Part shown: positions 50,001 to 58,058 of the stretch, piece by piece
Numbering within the stretch: position 1 is the first letter of the stretch
Layout of the letters: every line of letters begins with the position of its first letter
Source: Microlunatus parietis
Lineage (GTDB): Bacteria > Actinomycetota > Actinomycetes > Propionibacteriales > Propionibacteriaceae
NCBI RefSeq assembly: GCF_013407955.1
Contig: NZ_JACCBU010000001.1
Coordinates: 3,472,001-3,536,000 of the forward strand
Direction of reading: 5' to 3'
Length of the DNA stretch: 64,000 nt
Position numbers and translations under genes: made by a program
The notes under the pieces: model-generated
What the model was told of the DNA's origin: nothing
Seen by the model: the letters and a program-made list of their open reading frames with translations, nothing else
Databases searched by the model: none

Positions 50001-52797
50001 GGCGTTCGGTGCCCCACTCGCTGGTCGAGAGCAGCCCGGCCGGGCCACCACGGACCTCCCACATGCCCGGCAACGGGTTCTCTACCCGCACCTCGCGGGT
50101 GCGCAGCAGCTCGCCCAGGAACTGCTCGTGAACCTCCGCGCTGATCCACACCGCCCCCAGACGTGCGGTGATGTCCTCCACCCCGAGCGTCTCGGGCAGC
50201 ACCTCGGTCAGTGCGTCGACGTTGGTCTGGAAGGCGGGATCGTCGGCCGCGCGGGTCTTCGCGGCGTCGAGCCTGGTGCGCACATCCCCGGACAGGTAGG
50301 CGGGAGCGTGGATCAGCGCGTTCGTGTCGGGGTCGGTGAACACCAGCCCGGCCAGCGCGGCACGGGCCTCGGGTTCGGGCATGCCGAGCATGTCCGCGAT
50401 CAGCGGTAGGTCGATTCCGCCGGTGCGGTCCAGGCTGACCGCGATCGCATCCGCCGGGGTCTCCACGCCGTGTATCTCGGCGCGGGGCGCGACGACCCGG
50501 CGGGTCATGATCGCGGCCGGACTGGCCGTCTGGTCGGTGTCGTCGAACTGCTCCAACGCCAGCACCAGCGGCCCGAACGGATCGGACCGCAGCAGCCGGA
50601 TCGGGGTCGGGGCGATCCGGGCGTAGGTGTCCTCCCCGGCGTCGTTGGTGCGGCCGGTGCGTCGCAACGTGTAGCGGTTCAGCGGTCCGTACTTGCCGAG
50701 GTACTTCTGGTAGCCGCGGCGCAGCTCGGCGCGGGCTTCGTTGATCTCGTCGGTGTCATCGACCGTCGCGGCCTCCAACGTCAGCAGCCGGGTTGCGGCG
50801 TCGCGCAGCCCGAGCAGGGCGCGCAGCTCGACGGCCGCGGACTTGGGCACGTCGAGCGGTTCCACCGCCCCGGTGACGACGGTGCCGAACCCGCTGCCGT
50901 GCTTGCCACTGTCGGTGGTCACGATGCTGCCGTTCCACCGCTCCGGTGGTGCCGGGGTGAACGCGGCCCGCCGGGACCGCTGCTCACTGGTGCGTTCGGT
51001 CATTGTTAGTCCGAGGCGGCGGGCGCTGAACGTTACTTGGTCGATCGCGTCGGCGAGCTCGTCTGTGAGCTGGTCGAGGTTTCCGCTGACGATGAGCGTG
51101 TCGTTGCCGTACATTCCGTGGCCGACGCCGAGGTCGCCGAGAACGTGTTCGGGGTGGTGGTCGAAGTAGGCGTTGATCTTGATCGTGTGGCCGTCCAGGT
51201 GGATCGGGGTGACCGTCTCCCACAAGTCATCGGCCGGGGGCTGTCCGTCGTCGCGGCGGCGGAAGATCAACAGGTCGGTGACGACCTCGGTACCCGCGGC
51301 ACGGCGGTGCGCGCCGGTCGGGAGTCGGATCGCGGCGACCAGGTCGGCCAGCGCGTTCATCTCCCGGCGCGCGCCGGGGTTCTGCACGTCCATCGTGTAG
51401 TGCGAGGTCAGCACCGCCACCAGCCCACCTGGCCGCGTCAGCCGCAGGCTCTTGAGGATGAAGTGGTTGTGCATCGACTGCCGCGTCGCATTGTGCACCG
51501 GGTCGTGCAGGGTGATGTTCCCGAACGGGACGTTCCCGATCGCTGCATCGAAGTGGCCCTCGGGCAAGCGGGTGTCCGCGAACGACTCGGTACGGACGCT
51601 CGCGTGCTGTGGATACAGATCGCGGCTGATGGAGGCCGTGAGCGGGTCCAGCTCGACCCCGGTCATCTGCGCGCCGTCGGGTGCGAGGCCGATGAACGTC
51701 CCCAGCCCCGAACCCGGTTCCAGAACCTCCCCGCCGTCGAATCCCAGGGCGCGCAGTGCCCGCCACACCTCCCGTGCGATCAACGGGTCGGTGTAGTGCG
51801 CGTTGATCGTCGTCCGCGCCGCTGCATCCCATTCCGCGTCGTTCAACAGCGCGCGCAGTTCGGCTCGCTCCGCCTGCCACTCTTCCTTGGTGTCGTCGAA
51901 GACATCCGGGATTGCGCCCCAGCTCGACCAACGGGCGAGCACCTGCTGCTCAGCTGCCGTGGCGTATCGGTCCTCGTCCGCCAACTCGCGCACCACCTGG
52001 ATCGCGGCAACATTCGCGCGAAACCTGGCTTTCGCACCCGAGGGGGCCAGGTCGTCGTGGGACGAGGGTACGAACCGCGGTGGTGTCTGTGAGTCGGGGT
52101 CTACCGGACTTCGCGCAGGAACCGGATCGTCGCCGCTTCCGCCAGCACGTCGGCGTGCGCTTCCATGTACTGCCTCGGGATCTCCGCTGCCAGCAGTCCC
52201 TCCAGGAACTCCACCGGCAGCGCCCACTCGGTCGCCTTCTCCTCCAGCTCGGCGCTGGAGTGGACCGGGTACGGGGCGTCCTGCGTCCGCTCCGCCCATA
52301 CGATCAGGTTCTCGTCCGCCGGGCGGGTCTGCTCCCACTCCTCGCGGGCCTGCTCCAGCGGCAGGCTCGGGTCGTGGACCCATGCGAGCTGGTTCATCAC
52401 GACCTCCTCCGCGATCCTGCGCGCCGTCATCCTGCGGGCTGCGTCGTGCAAGTAAGTCTGCTCCGAAGAGCGTGTCATCTCCAGCATCAACGCCGGGTTG
52501 TTCTCCAGTCTCGCCGCCAGCTCCGACACCTGGCCCGCGATCTCGGCCCCCAGATCGGTGAAGAACGCCTCCGGGCTCTCCAACTCCGCCACCCGATCTG
52601 GGGCGTACCTCCTCCAATGCTCCAGGGCTCGTGCCCCGTACTGGTTCATCCGCTTCACCCTCCATTCGTGCCGCTGGCGTCTCCGAGGCGGTCGCCTCCA
52701 CGGCGGTAGCGACCACAGTCGTCTCCGCGGTCTCCTCGTCCAGACCCCACAGGTCCAGCTCGAGCTGCCCCGGCGGTGGCATGCGTCGACGAGCCAT
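47047..52797 (-). CDS. Giant N6-adenine methylase-like/SNF2-type helicase of ICE
   Basis: The frame gives 1916 residues from ATG 52797 (GGGGAGG 8 nt upstream). A methyltransferase domain has VLEPGSGLGTFIG (~355) and NVPFG (~420) in place of NPPY. A superfamily-2 helicase follows, with FHEVGAGKTAEM (Walker A, ~1050), IIDEAHMYKNL (~1210) and QREGRILRQGNQN (motif VI, ~1557). Such methylase-helicases are typical of conjugative elements and may process or protect DNA during transfer. The first ~240 residues overlap another open frame (52101-52649) and are low complexity there, so the true start or N-terminus is uncertain. Confidence 0.8.
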   Translation of the reverse strand: MARRRMPPPGQLELDLWGLDEETAETTVVATAVEATASETPAARMEGEADEPVRGTSPGALEEVRPRSGGGVGEPGGVLHRSGGRDRGPGVGAGGETGEQPGVDAGDDTLFGADLLARRSPQDDGAQDRGGGRDEPARMGPRPEPAAGAGPRGVGADPPGGREPDRMGGADAGRPVPGPLQRRAGGEGDRVGAAGGVPGGTAGSGDPEAVHGSARRRAGGSGDDPVPARSPVDPDSQTPPRFVPSSHDDLAPSGAKARFRANVAAIQVVRELADEDRYATAAEQQVLARWSSWGAIPDVFDDTKEEWQAERAELRALLNDAEWDAAARTTINAHYTDPLIAREVWRALRALGFDGGEVLEPGSGLGTFIGLAPDGAQMTGVELDPLTASISRDLYPQHASVRTESFADTRLPEGHFDAAIGNVPFGNITLHDPVHNATRQSMHNHFILKSLRLTRPGGLVAVLTSHYTMDVQNPGARREMNALADLVAAIRLPTGAHRRAAGTEVVTDLLIFRRRDDGQPPADDLWETVTPIHLDGHTIKINAYFDHHPEHVLGDLGVGHGMYGNDTLIVSGNLDQLTDELADAIDQVTFSARRLGLTMTERTSEQRSRRAAFTPAPPERWNGSIVTTDSGKHGSGFGTVVTGAVEPLDVPKSAAVELRALLGLRDAATRLLTLEAATVDDTDEINEARAELRRGYQKYLGKYGPLNRYTLRRTGRTNDAGEDTYARIAPTPIRLLRSDPFGPLVLALEQFDDTDQTASPAAIMTRRVVAPRAEIHGVETPADAIAVSLDRTGGIDLPLIADMLGMPEPEARAALAGLVFTDPDTNALIHAPAYLSGDVRTRLDAAKTRAADDPAFQTNVDALTEVLPETLGVEDITARLGAVWISAEVHEQFLGELLRTREVRVENPLPGMWEVRGGPAGLLSTSEWGTERRPAPDIAQAVMEQRTLLVYDEIEGIDGKKRQVLNPVETAAAQEKADAVQERFGEWVWEDPERAKALVDEYNHRFNSIVLRDYTDAGEYLSLPGMAATFTPRPHQRAAVARMIAEPAAGLFHEVGAGKTAEMVIGAMEMRRMGLVSKPVVVVPNHMLEQVGREWLQIYPRARILAASSQDLTADKRRLFVARASANEWDAVILTQGAFAKIPLRAETQQAYIEGQVEQVRTVLEDAQGEDRMSVKRIQRKLLQLENKVKARVDADRDAGVCFEDTGIDYLIIDEAHMYKNLATESNIRDASIEGSGRASDLHMKLEYLRGQGRERVVTAATATPISNSVTEAFVMQRYLRPDLLERAGIGSFDAWAATFGQTVTQMEMAPTGNNTFRMKTRFAKFSNVPEMLKMWSIFADVKTADDLDLPTPDLAKRDDGKRAPATVAVQPTVELERFIEHLGERADKVASKSVSPNEDNMLVISTDGRKAALDIRMVVPNRPSGPTKVDVAADTIYRVWQQTRDNEYLDTITGQPSPVRGALQLVFSDIGTPAQDRWNAYDELHLQLVERGMPSEAIRYMHEAKTDADKARLFAAARNGHIAVLMGSTEKMGVGTNVQNRAVALYHLDCPWRPSDIAQREGRILRQGNQNVEVAIVRFVTERSFDSYMWQGVERKATFIAQLMRGRLDTREIEEIDSSALSAAEAKAISSGNPLLLEHSTIQNEVTRLRRLERAYHRNESMLIHTRDRARDATRRASDDVAALEAALPKVTDTSGDRFRIELADRTYTSRADAAHALAQWAHASDLKWTSRYATRDYGTIGRISGFDITLTTRPATGGDPFVEISLAGVPRSGTVIARDTFLDSGIGVIQRIENRASGIPSLLDHARDDLAAAEQAIADAEQRIGQPFRHVATLAQAEEDFARVETQLAAMHEDIDQPSAAEPTSPQPGEALTVEAVRAHRPALGVRPDPRRTPAAPGLSPVEPVKRDSFTRGL
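52101..52649 (-). CDS. Conserved ICE protein (MNQYG family) nested in the helicase frame
   Basis: The 182-residue protein starts MNQYGARALEHWRRYAPDR after a strong ribosome site (GGAGGG, 8 nt). The sequence is helical and well balanced: DPEAFFTDLGAEIAGQVSEL-like stretch, VMNQLAWVHDP, AIPRQYMEAHADVLAEA-like C-terminus. It looks like a genuine element protein, often found beside ICE helicases, whereas the helicase frame read through this stretch is Gly/Arg/Pro-rich. It therefore probably is real. Function unknown. Confidence 0.68.
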   Translation of the reverse strand: MNQYGARALEHWRRYAPDRVAELESPEAFFTDLGAEIAGQVSELAARLENNPALMLEMTRSSEQTYLHDAARRMTARRIAEEVVMNQLAWVHDPSLPLEQAREEWEQTRPADENLIVWAERTQDAPYPVHSSAELEEKATEWALPVEFLEGLLAAEIPRQYMEAHADVLAEAATIRFLREVR

Positions 52798-52867
52798 CAG
52801 CACCACCTCCCCGCCGCCGGGCTCTCACCGTCGCGGGTCGCTCCCGATTCGGTGTGGTCAGGGGTTC

Positions 52868-54655
52868 TCATCGGGTGTCCTTTTGCAGCATCGCCTCGAT
52901 CTGCGCGCGGTCCTTCATCAGCTGGGCGGCGTCGGGACGCGACGGCCAGGCGCGAAGGTCGGTCACGATGGGTGGCGCGGAGCGCAGCAATGTCACGCCG
53001 GTCCCGAACGGCAACGTCCTGATCCGGTCGGGCGGCAGGATCGGCACTCTGCGCACCGACCGCTGGCTGGAGCGGGAGCCGTAGTCGCCGATCGTGGTCG
53101 AGTCGGTGTACTCATCCCGCTCCCCGATCAAGGTGGCGAGGTCTTGAAGATCACGGGAGTTCGATGCGCCACCGAGGATGATCTTGACGATCGAGGCGTC
53201 CCAGATCGCCCCGGCCGCGTTCTCGTTCCACTTGTCTCGCGCCTGCGCCAAGGACTGCAGGACGGGCAGGCAGGTGATGCCGGTCCCGCCGCCTTCGGCC
53301 ATTAGCGTCGGAAGGCTGGGCAAGGGCGCGAGGTTGCCGATCTCGTCCAGCGCCAGCAACAGGGGCGGATCAAGACGCGCGCCAGGTGAGCGGGCCGCGA
53401 GCTTTCGGACAGTCTCGATGAGGTCTTCCACGAACGCCGCCACGAGCGCCGCCGATGCACCGGCGCCGGCTCCGGTGGCGAGCAGGTAGAGCGTTCCGCG
53501 TCCGGTGATGAAGCCTTCGGGGTCGAAGCCCTCGCCCGGCCCTGGCGACACCGCGTCGAGGACGCGCGGGTCGGCGAGCGCACCGAGGGCGAGTGAGACG
53601 CCCTGCCAGATGGAATCTCGGGTTCTCGGGTCGGCGTCGATCATCGCGCCGAGCGAGTCCGCCCACCCGGTCGCCGCGCGCGGATGGTTGTTCAGGATCG
53701 CGACCGCATCGGCTGCGGCGCTCGGGTCCAGGGTCCACCGGTACAACTCCGAGGGCGGCCGTCCATCCAGTGCAGCCGCGTGCAGGAGAGACTGAAGCGC
53801 GGTCCGAGTCATCCCCTCCCAAAAGCCCCCGGACTCGACCCCGCCGGCGCTGAGCCCCGTGGCAGCAGCGAGACCGTTGGCGCGGATCATCGCCGTCAGT
53901 GGGACCTCGCAACCTCGGACGGGCGACCAGCGCATCCCCGCGGGGACTCCTTCGGCGAGGCGCTGCGGGTCGAACACGGCCACCGGCCGGTTCCCGCGCT
54001 GACGGGCGCGCAGGGTGGCGGTGATGTTGTCCGGCCGCGTACTGGTGGTCACCACCGCGCCTGGGGCGTCGAGGATCGCGTTGATCACCACATGGAGCCC
54101 TTTCCCGGAGCGGGGAGGGCCGATGAGGAGGATGGAATCCTCCACTGAGGCCCACACCTGGCTGCCCTTGGACCGGCCCAGCAGGTACCCGACATCAGCC
54201 GCGGTCGGCTCGTCGAGCGAGGGGCGCAGCGTGTTGGCGCGGCGCAACAGTGCCTTGCTGGACGCGGCGGTCTTCACCTCGTGGCCGGTCGCAGTCCCAG
54301 CGAGCCGTCGCGGGTCGGACTCGGTCTTGCGGGTGTGGCGGCGCAGCCGCACCCATACCCAGCCGGCACCGCATGCGAGGCCAGCCAGTAGGACGACGGT
54401 GATGGTCCAGTACGCCACGGGATTGAGTCCCTCGGCCGCGAGAGCGGTGGCGGGGTCGGCGAGGTTGAACAACACCCCGAGGCCCGAGGCGGGGCCGGCT
54501 TCGGGTTGGGGTGTGCCGGTCAGGAACGCCGCCACCGATCCAGAGGCGCGCAGGATCAGCGCGACACCGAACATTCCGACGAGTCCGATGAGGGCGGCGT
54601 TGGTCAGCTCATCGCCGTAGGTGCCGGTCTGCCGACCCTGGCCCGACGTGCTCAT
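52868..54655 (-). CDS. TraG/VirD4-type coupling ATPase
   Basis: The 595-residue type IV coupling protein has two N-terminal transmembrane helices (~20-40 and ~75-100). Walker A (LLIGPPRSGKGLHV, ~177), Walker B (LLALDEIGNLAPLP, ~433) and LPVLQSLAQARDKW follow. It should link the relaxosome to the secretion channel at the membrane and pump DNA. The ATG at 54655 overlaps the preceding stop (ATGA), coupling it to the 184-aa protein and VirB4 upstream. Confidence 0.9.
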   Translation of the reverse strand: MSTSGQGRQTGTYGDELTNAALIGLVGMFGVALILRASGSVAAFLTGTPQPEAGPASGLGVLFNLADPATALAAEGLNPVAYWTITVVLLAGLACGAGWVWVRLRRHTRKTESDPRRLAGTATGHEVKTAASSKALLRRANTLRPSLDEPTAADVGYLLGRSKGSQVWASVEDSILLIGPPRSGKGLHVVINAILDAPGAVVTTSTRPDNITATLRARQRGNRPVAVFDPQRLAEGVPAGMRWSPVRGCEVPLTAMIRANGLAAATGLSAGGVESGGFWEGMTRTALQSLLHAAALDGRPPSELYRWTLDPSAAADAVAILNNHPRAATGWADSLGAMIDADPRTRDSIWQGVSLALGALADPRVLDAVSPGPGEGFDPEGFITGRGTLYLLATGAGAGASAALVAAFVEDLIETVRKLAARSPGARLDPPLLLALDEIGNLAPLPSLPTLMAEGGGTGITCLPVLQSLAQARDKWNENAAGAIWDASIVKIILGGASNSRDLQDLATLIGERDEYTDSTTIGDYGSRSSQRSVRRVPILPPDRIRTLPFGTGVTLLRSAPPIVTDLRAWPSRPDAAQLMKDRAQIEAMLQKDTR

Positions 54656-55206
54656 GGCAGCCGCCGGATCACGGTGGTGCCGGAGATGCACCCGTAGAGC
54701 ACCACCCCGCTCGTCTGGCCGAGCTGGGCGGTGTCGAGGAAGGTGCGGGCGTGCCCGGTGCCGGTGGCGTCGGTGTGGGAGACGATCAACGCGACCGCGA
54801 CGTCCTCGCCAGGCACGAATCCCTCGCCGGTGACCTCGACCAGCTCCGGGGTTTGGCGGGCGTGGGTACGGCGGCTGCGACGAGTCTCCGGCTCAGGTGT
54901 CTCGGCGGTGACGGGAGGGATGGGTTTGCGGGCGCGGATGATGTCGGTGAACACGCTCCCGTCGCTCTCGTGCACCTCGACCCGGACCGCGATCATGCGG
55001 TTCTGGGTGACCGCATCCAGGAGGCTGCCGAAGCCCTCCCGCGTCCACGGCCCCGCCCCCGGATGGGGTGGTGGGAGAGGTTGGCCGTCGACTGTGACGT
55101 CGAGGGCGCCGGCGTCGGCGACGGTGATGACCACCTGCGGCAGCACCACCGGCGCTCGATCGGGTTCCTGCCGGCTGGTACGGCGCAGGGGGTTGCGGGC
55201 GGTCAT
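54652..55206 (-). CDS. Conserved ICE protein of unknown function
   Basis: The 184-residue protein runs from ATG 55206 (MTARNPLRRTSRQEPDRAP) and overlaps the VirB4 stop by 4 bp. It has a basic disordered start, a beta-rich middle (VVITVADAGALDVTVDGQPL, IAVRVEVHESDGSVF) and a C-terminal domain (VEVTGEGFVPGEDVAVALIVSH). No membrane segment. Its fixed place between VirB4 and TraG suggests a transfer role, but no family is recognised. The longer frame to 55671 is excluded because it would lie wholly inside the VirB4 gene. Confidence 0.65.
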   Translation of the reverse strand: MTARNPLRRTSRQEPDRAPVVLPQVVITVADAGALDVTVDGQPLPPPHPGAGPWTREGFGSLLDAVTQNRMIAVRVEVHESDGSVFTDIIRARKPIPPVTAETPEPETRRSRRTHARQTPELVEVTGEGFVPGEDVAVALIVSHTDATGTGHARTFLDTAQLGQTSGVVLYGCISGTTVIRRLP

Positions 55207-56708
55207 GACGGCCGCCCCGAGGCACGGGCGCTGGTGTCGAACAGGGAGTATTCGGCCGGATGCAGCTGATGTTGCGTAACGAAGCTGCGGGCTTTGATCC
55301 GCCACAGCCCCTGCCCGACCCCCAGCGACGGCAGCAGCTTCTGTTCGGTGCCGGTCAGTCCGAGTGCGGTCGCGGTGGGGCCGAGCTGGTCGGATTCCTG
55401 CCGGTACACGATCCGTGTCTCCGCGTTCGCCAACAGTGAGTTGGCGAGGGATCGCATCGCGGACCCGGAGTCGCCCACGTTGTCCAGATCGGTGAGCTTG
55501 TGGAAGACCAGCATGTTGGCGATCCCGTAGTGCCGGGCTAGTCGCCAGTGGGCGTCCATCCGCCGCAACAAGGCGGGGTGGGACATGAGCCGCCAGGCTT
55601 CGTCGTAAATCACCCACCGCTGCCCGCCGTTCGGGTCCAGCAGCGCGGCCTCCATCCACGCCGACGAGCACGTCATCAGCACCGAGATGAGGGTGGAGTT
55701 CTCCGTGACCCGCGAGAGGTCGAGGCTGATCATGGGCAGGGTCGGGTCGAACGCGACCGTGGAGGGTCCGTCGAACAGCCCTTGAAGGTCGCCTGCGACC
55801 AGGCGCCGCAGGGCGTGCCCGACGAGGCGCCCGTCCTCGGCCAACCGGCCGTCCGGGTCAGTGGTCGGGTGGGTGGATGGGGTGAGGATGCGGTCGACGA
55901 CCATCGGCAGGATCGGCACCGTGTTGTCTCGCACCACCTGGGTGAGGGCGAGGTCGATCGCGGTGTGCTCCAACGGCGACAGGCTGCGGGCGAGGACGGT
56001 CTCGGCGAGGGCACCGATCAGGTCACGGCGACGCGAGGCGACCGTGGTCGCCCACTGCTCGTCGGACAGCCCGGAGGGGCGGTGTCCTTCATCGAGGGGG
56101 TTCAGGCGGGTGTTCAGGCCGTGACCGAGGACGATGGCCTGTCCGCCGACCGCTTCGGCGACCGCGGTGTGCTCGCCTTTCGGGTCGCCGGGCACGTAGA
56201 CGCGGCGCCCGAATGGCAGGGAGCGGGTGTAGAGGGACTTGGCGAGGCTGGACTTGCCGGACCCGACGATCCCGGCCAGGACGACGTTCGGAGCGGTGAT
56301 GACCCCACGGGCGTAGAGCACCCAGGGGTCGTAGACGAAGCTGCCGCCGGAGTAGAGGTCTTGGCCGACGAACACCCCATCCGAGCCGAGACCGCCTTCG
56401 GCGAGGAACGGATACGCCCCGGCCAGGGTCGCGGACGTGTCCTGATGCCGCGCGAGCCGAAACCGGCCCGGCGTGCGTAGCGCGGCGGGGCCGGGTTCAC
56501 CAGTGGCGGGCAGGTAGGTGGTCGCTCGGCGTTCGGCGCGTTCCGCCTCCGCTTTCGCCCGTGCTCGGGCCTTCTCTGCCTGGCGTTGTTCAGCCTGCAA
56601 CCGTGCCGCCGCCCGGCGGCGCTGCTTGCGCAGCCGTCGCCGCTCGGCAGCGGGGGCGACCAGCACCGCGGTGTGCAACCGCTCCCGCTCCATCTCGTGC
56701 TCGGTCAC
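55203..56708 (-). CDS. VirB4-like conjugation ATPase
   Basis: The 501-residue protein starts at GTG 56708 (GTGA overlap with the upstream stop). A basic coiled N-terminus (RRLRKQRRRAAARLQAEQRQ) precedes a RecA-like ATPase with Walker A (AGIVGSGKSSLAK, ~146) and a Walker B-type WVIYDEAWRLM (~364). It resembles the C-terminal half of VirB4/TraC proteins. The N-terminal half seems to be supplied by the separate SCO6880-family protein. It should energise pilus or channel assembly. Confidence 0.85.
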   Translation of the reverse strand: MTEHEMERERLHTAVLVAPAAERRRLRKQRRRAAARLQAEQRQAEKARARAKAEAERAERRATTYLPATGEPGPAALRTPGRFRLARHQDTSATLAGAYPFLAEGGLGSDGVFVGQDLYSGGSFVYDPWVLYARGVITAPNVVLAGIVGSGKSSLAKSLYTRSLPFGRRVYVPGDPKGEHTAVAEAVGGQAIVLGHGLNTRLNPLDEGHRPSGLSDEQWATTVASRRRDLIGALAETVLARSLSPLEHTAIDLALTQVVRDNTVPILPMVVDRILTPSTHPTTDPDGRLAEDGRLVGHALRRLVAGDLQGLFDGPSTVAFDPTLPMISLDLSRVTENSTLISVLMTCSSAWMEAALLDPNGGQRWVIYDEAWRLMSHPALLRRMDAHWRLARHYGIANMLVFHKLTDLDNVGDSGSAMRSLANSLLANAETRIVYRQESDQLGPTATALGLTGTEQKLLPSLGVGQGLWRIKARSFVTQHQLHPAEYSLFDTSARASGRPS

Positions 56709-57973
56709 CGGGACAGCCCTCGGGCCTGCTTCGCTGCGGCGATGTCGGGATGCGTGAACCACGACGCATCCGGCGCCCGCCGAGCCCCTGCCCTCGGTGG
56801 CCCTGTCCTGGGCGCCTCGGCCTTCTCCGCACGCGGTGCCGGGGCCGATGTGTGCTCGAGCGCACCGATGCCGGCGGTTGCCTCCCTTGCCGACACCACA
56901 CCCGACTCGTCGAGTGCGTCCTGTGGCGGGGTGCTGTGCTCGCGTAGCAGGCCGACGTCCCCGGCGAACGGGTTGTAGGTCAGGGCATAGCCGCCGTCGT
57001 TGACCACCTGATCTCGGGCACCGGTCGGCGGTTCGTCGTAGACGTAGCCGTTCTCCAACGCCGCCTGCGTGGTCTCATCGCCGTAGTCGAAACCCTTCAG
57101 ATGCTCGATCGCCGCGTCGACGCCCTCGGCGTCGATGAGGTCCAGCACCTCGTCGGCCTCCGAACCTTGCAGGAACACCACGCTGATCCACCGCCACTCC
57201 ACGGGTTCGGGCTCGGGCTCGGGCGGGTCGTGCTCGGCCAGCTCGGACAGGACCGTGAGCGGGTCGGCGTTCTCGCGTGCGGCGTCGGCGACCCAGGCGG
57301 GGAACAGGCCCTCGTTCTCCGGTGTGTTGCCGGGGTGGTCGAGGGCATACTGGCGGGCGTCGCCGGCGGCGGTCAGGAACCCGGCCAGCTCACTCAGTGC
57401 CCGGTCCGGGTCGACCGGTGCTCCAGCGCCGGTGAACAGGTCCCGGCCTTCCAGCTCCTGCCTGGTGGCGACGTCGGTGATCCGGTAGGCGTAGCGCTGA
57501 TGTTCGCCCAGCGGGGTGTCCGGCCACACCGTCAGTGTCAGCCTCCCGGCCTGCGTGGTCGTGACAGGTAGACCGTCGAGCCGAGACGCCGTCTGCTCGC
57601 GTGCGGCCACCCGATCCGATGCGGGCTCGGGGTGCCAGGCGATCCGCCCGGAATGGGAGAACGCCGCACTGAGCCGGTCATGCACCTGATCGAGCAGGGT
57701 GCACGCCTGATGCAGGTTGTCCGCCGCCGCCAACGCGCTCTGAGCGCCGGCGAGGTGGTCACCGTCATCATGGTGTGCGCGGTCGCGATGGGCGAGGTGC
57801 GCGGCGGCGAGCTGGTCGAGCACCTGACGCAGCGACCTCACGCCTGCCACCAGGTCACCGAACACGGTGTACGTGTCGGCCGGATTGTCGAAGACGCGAC
57901 TGGCGTGCGCGAGACCGCGCAACGCTTCTGACGCCTCGGCTGCATCGGCCAGCGGGTCGTGAAACGTGGGCAT
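56705..57973 (-). CDS. Conserved ICE protein of unknown function
   Basis: The 422-residue protein runs from ATG 57973 (MPTFHDPLADAAEASEALR). The N-terminal ~110 residues are helical with many His/Asp (AAHLAHRDRAHHDDGDHLAG). The middle is beta-type (VTTTQAGRLTLTVWPDTPLG), then an acidic linker (PPEPEPEPVEW) and a disordered C-terminus ending in DIAAAKQARGLSR. It is coupled to VirB4. A frame extending further upstream overlaps the next gene and is not used. No family recognised. Confidence 0.62.
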   Translation of the reverse strand: MPTFHDPLADAAEASEALRGLAHASRVFDNPADTYTVFGDLVAGVRSLRQVLDQLAAAHLAHRDRAHHDDGDHLAGAQSALAAADNLHQACTLLDQVHDRLSAAFSHSGRIAWHPEPASDRVAAREQTASRLDGLPVTTTQAGRLTLTVWPDTPLGEHQRYAYRITDVATRQELEGRDLFTGAGAPVDPDRALSELAGFLTAAGDARQYALDHPGNTPENEGLFPAWVADAARENADPLTVLSELAEHDPPEPEPEPVEWRWISVVFLQGSEADEVLDLIDAEGVDAAIEHLKGFDYGDETTQAALENGYVYDEPPTGARDQVVNDGGYALTYNPFAGDVGLLREHSTPPQDALDESGVVSAREATAGIGALEHTSAPAPRAEKAEAPRTGPPRAGARRAPDASWFTHPDIAAAKQARGLSR

Positions 57974-58058
57974 GAGCAGCCTCCCATGAGACGAGCGAGA
58001 ACCCCGGTGCTGGGGTCGCCTGTCAGGTGCACACCACCCACACGGCGGCGACCGGCGG

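Noticed and set aside
54652..55671. 339-codon minus-strand frame
   Set aside because: Its 5' part lies inside the VirB4 gene in another frame; the start at ATG 55206 with a 4-bp overlap fits the operon.
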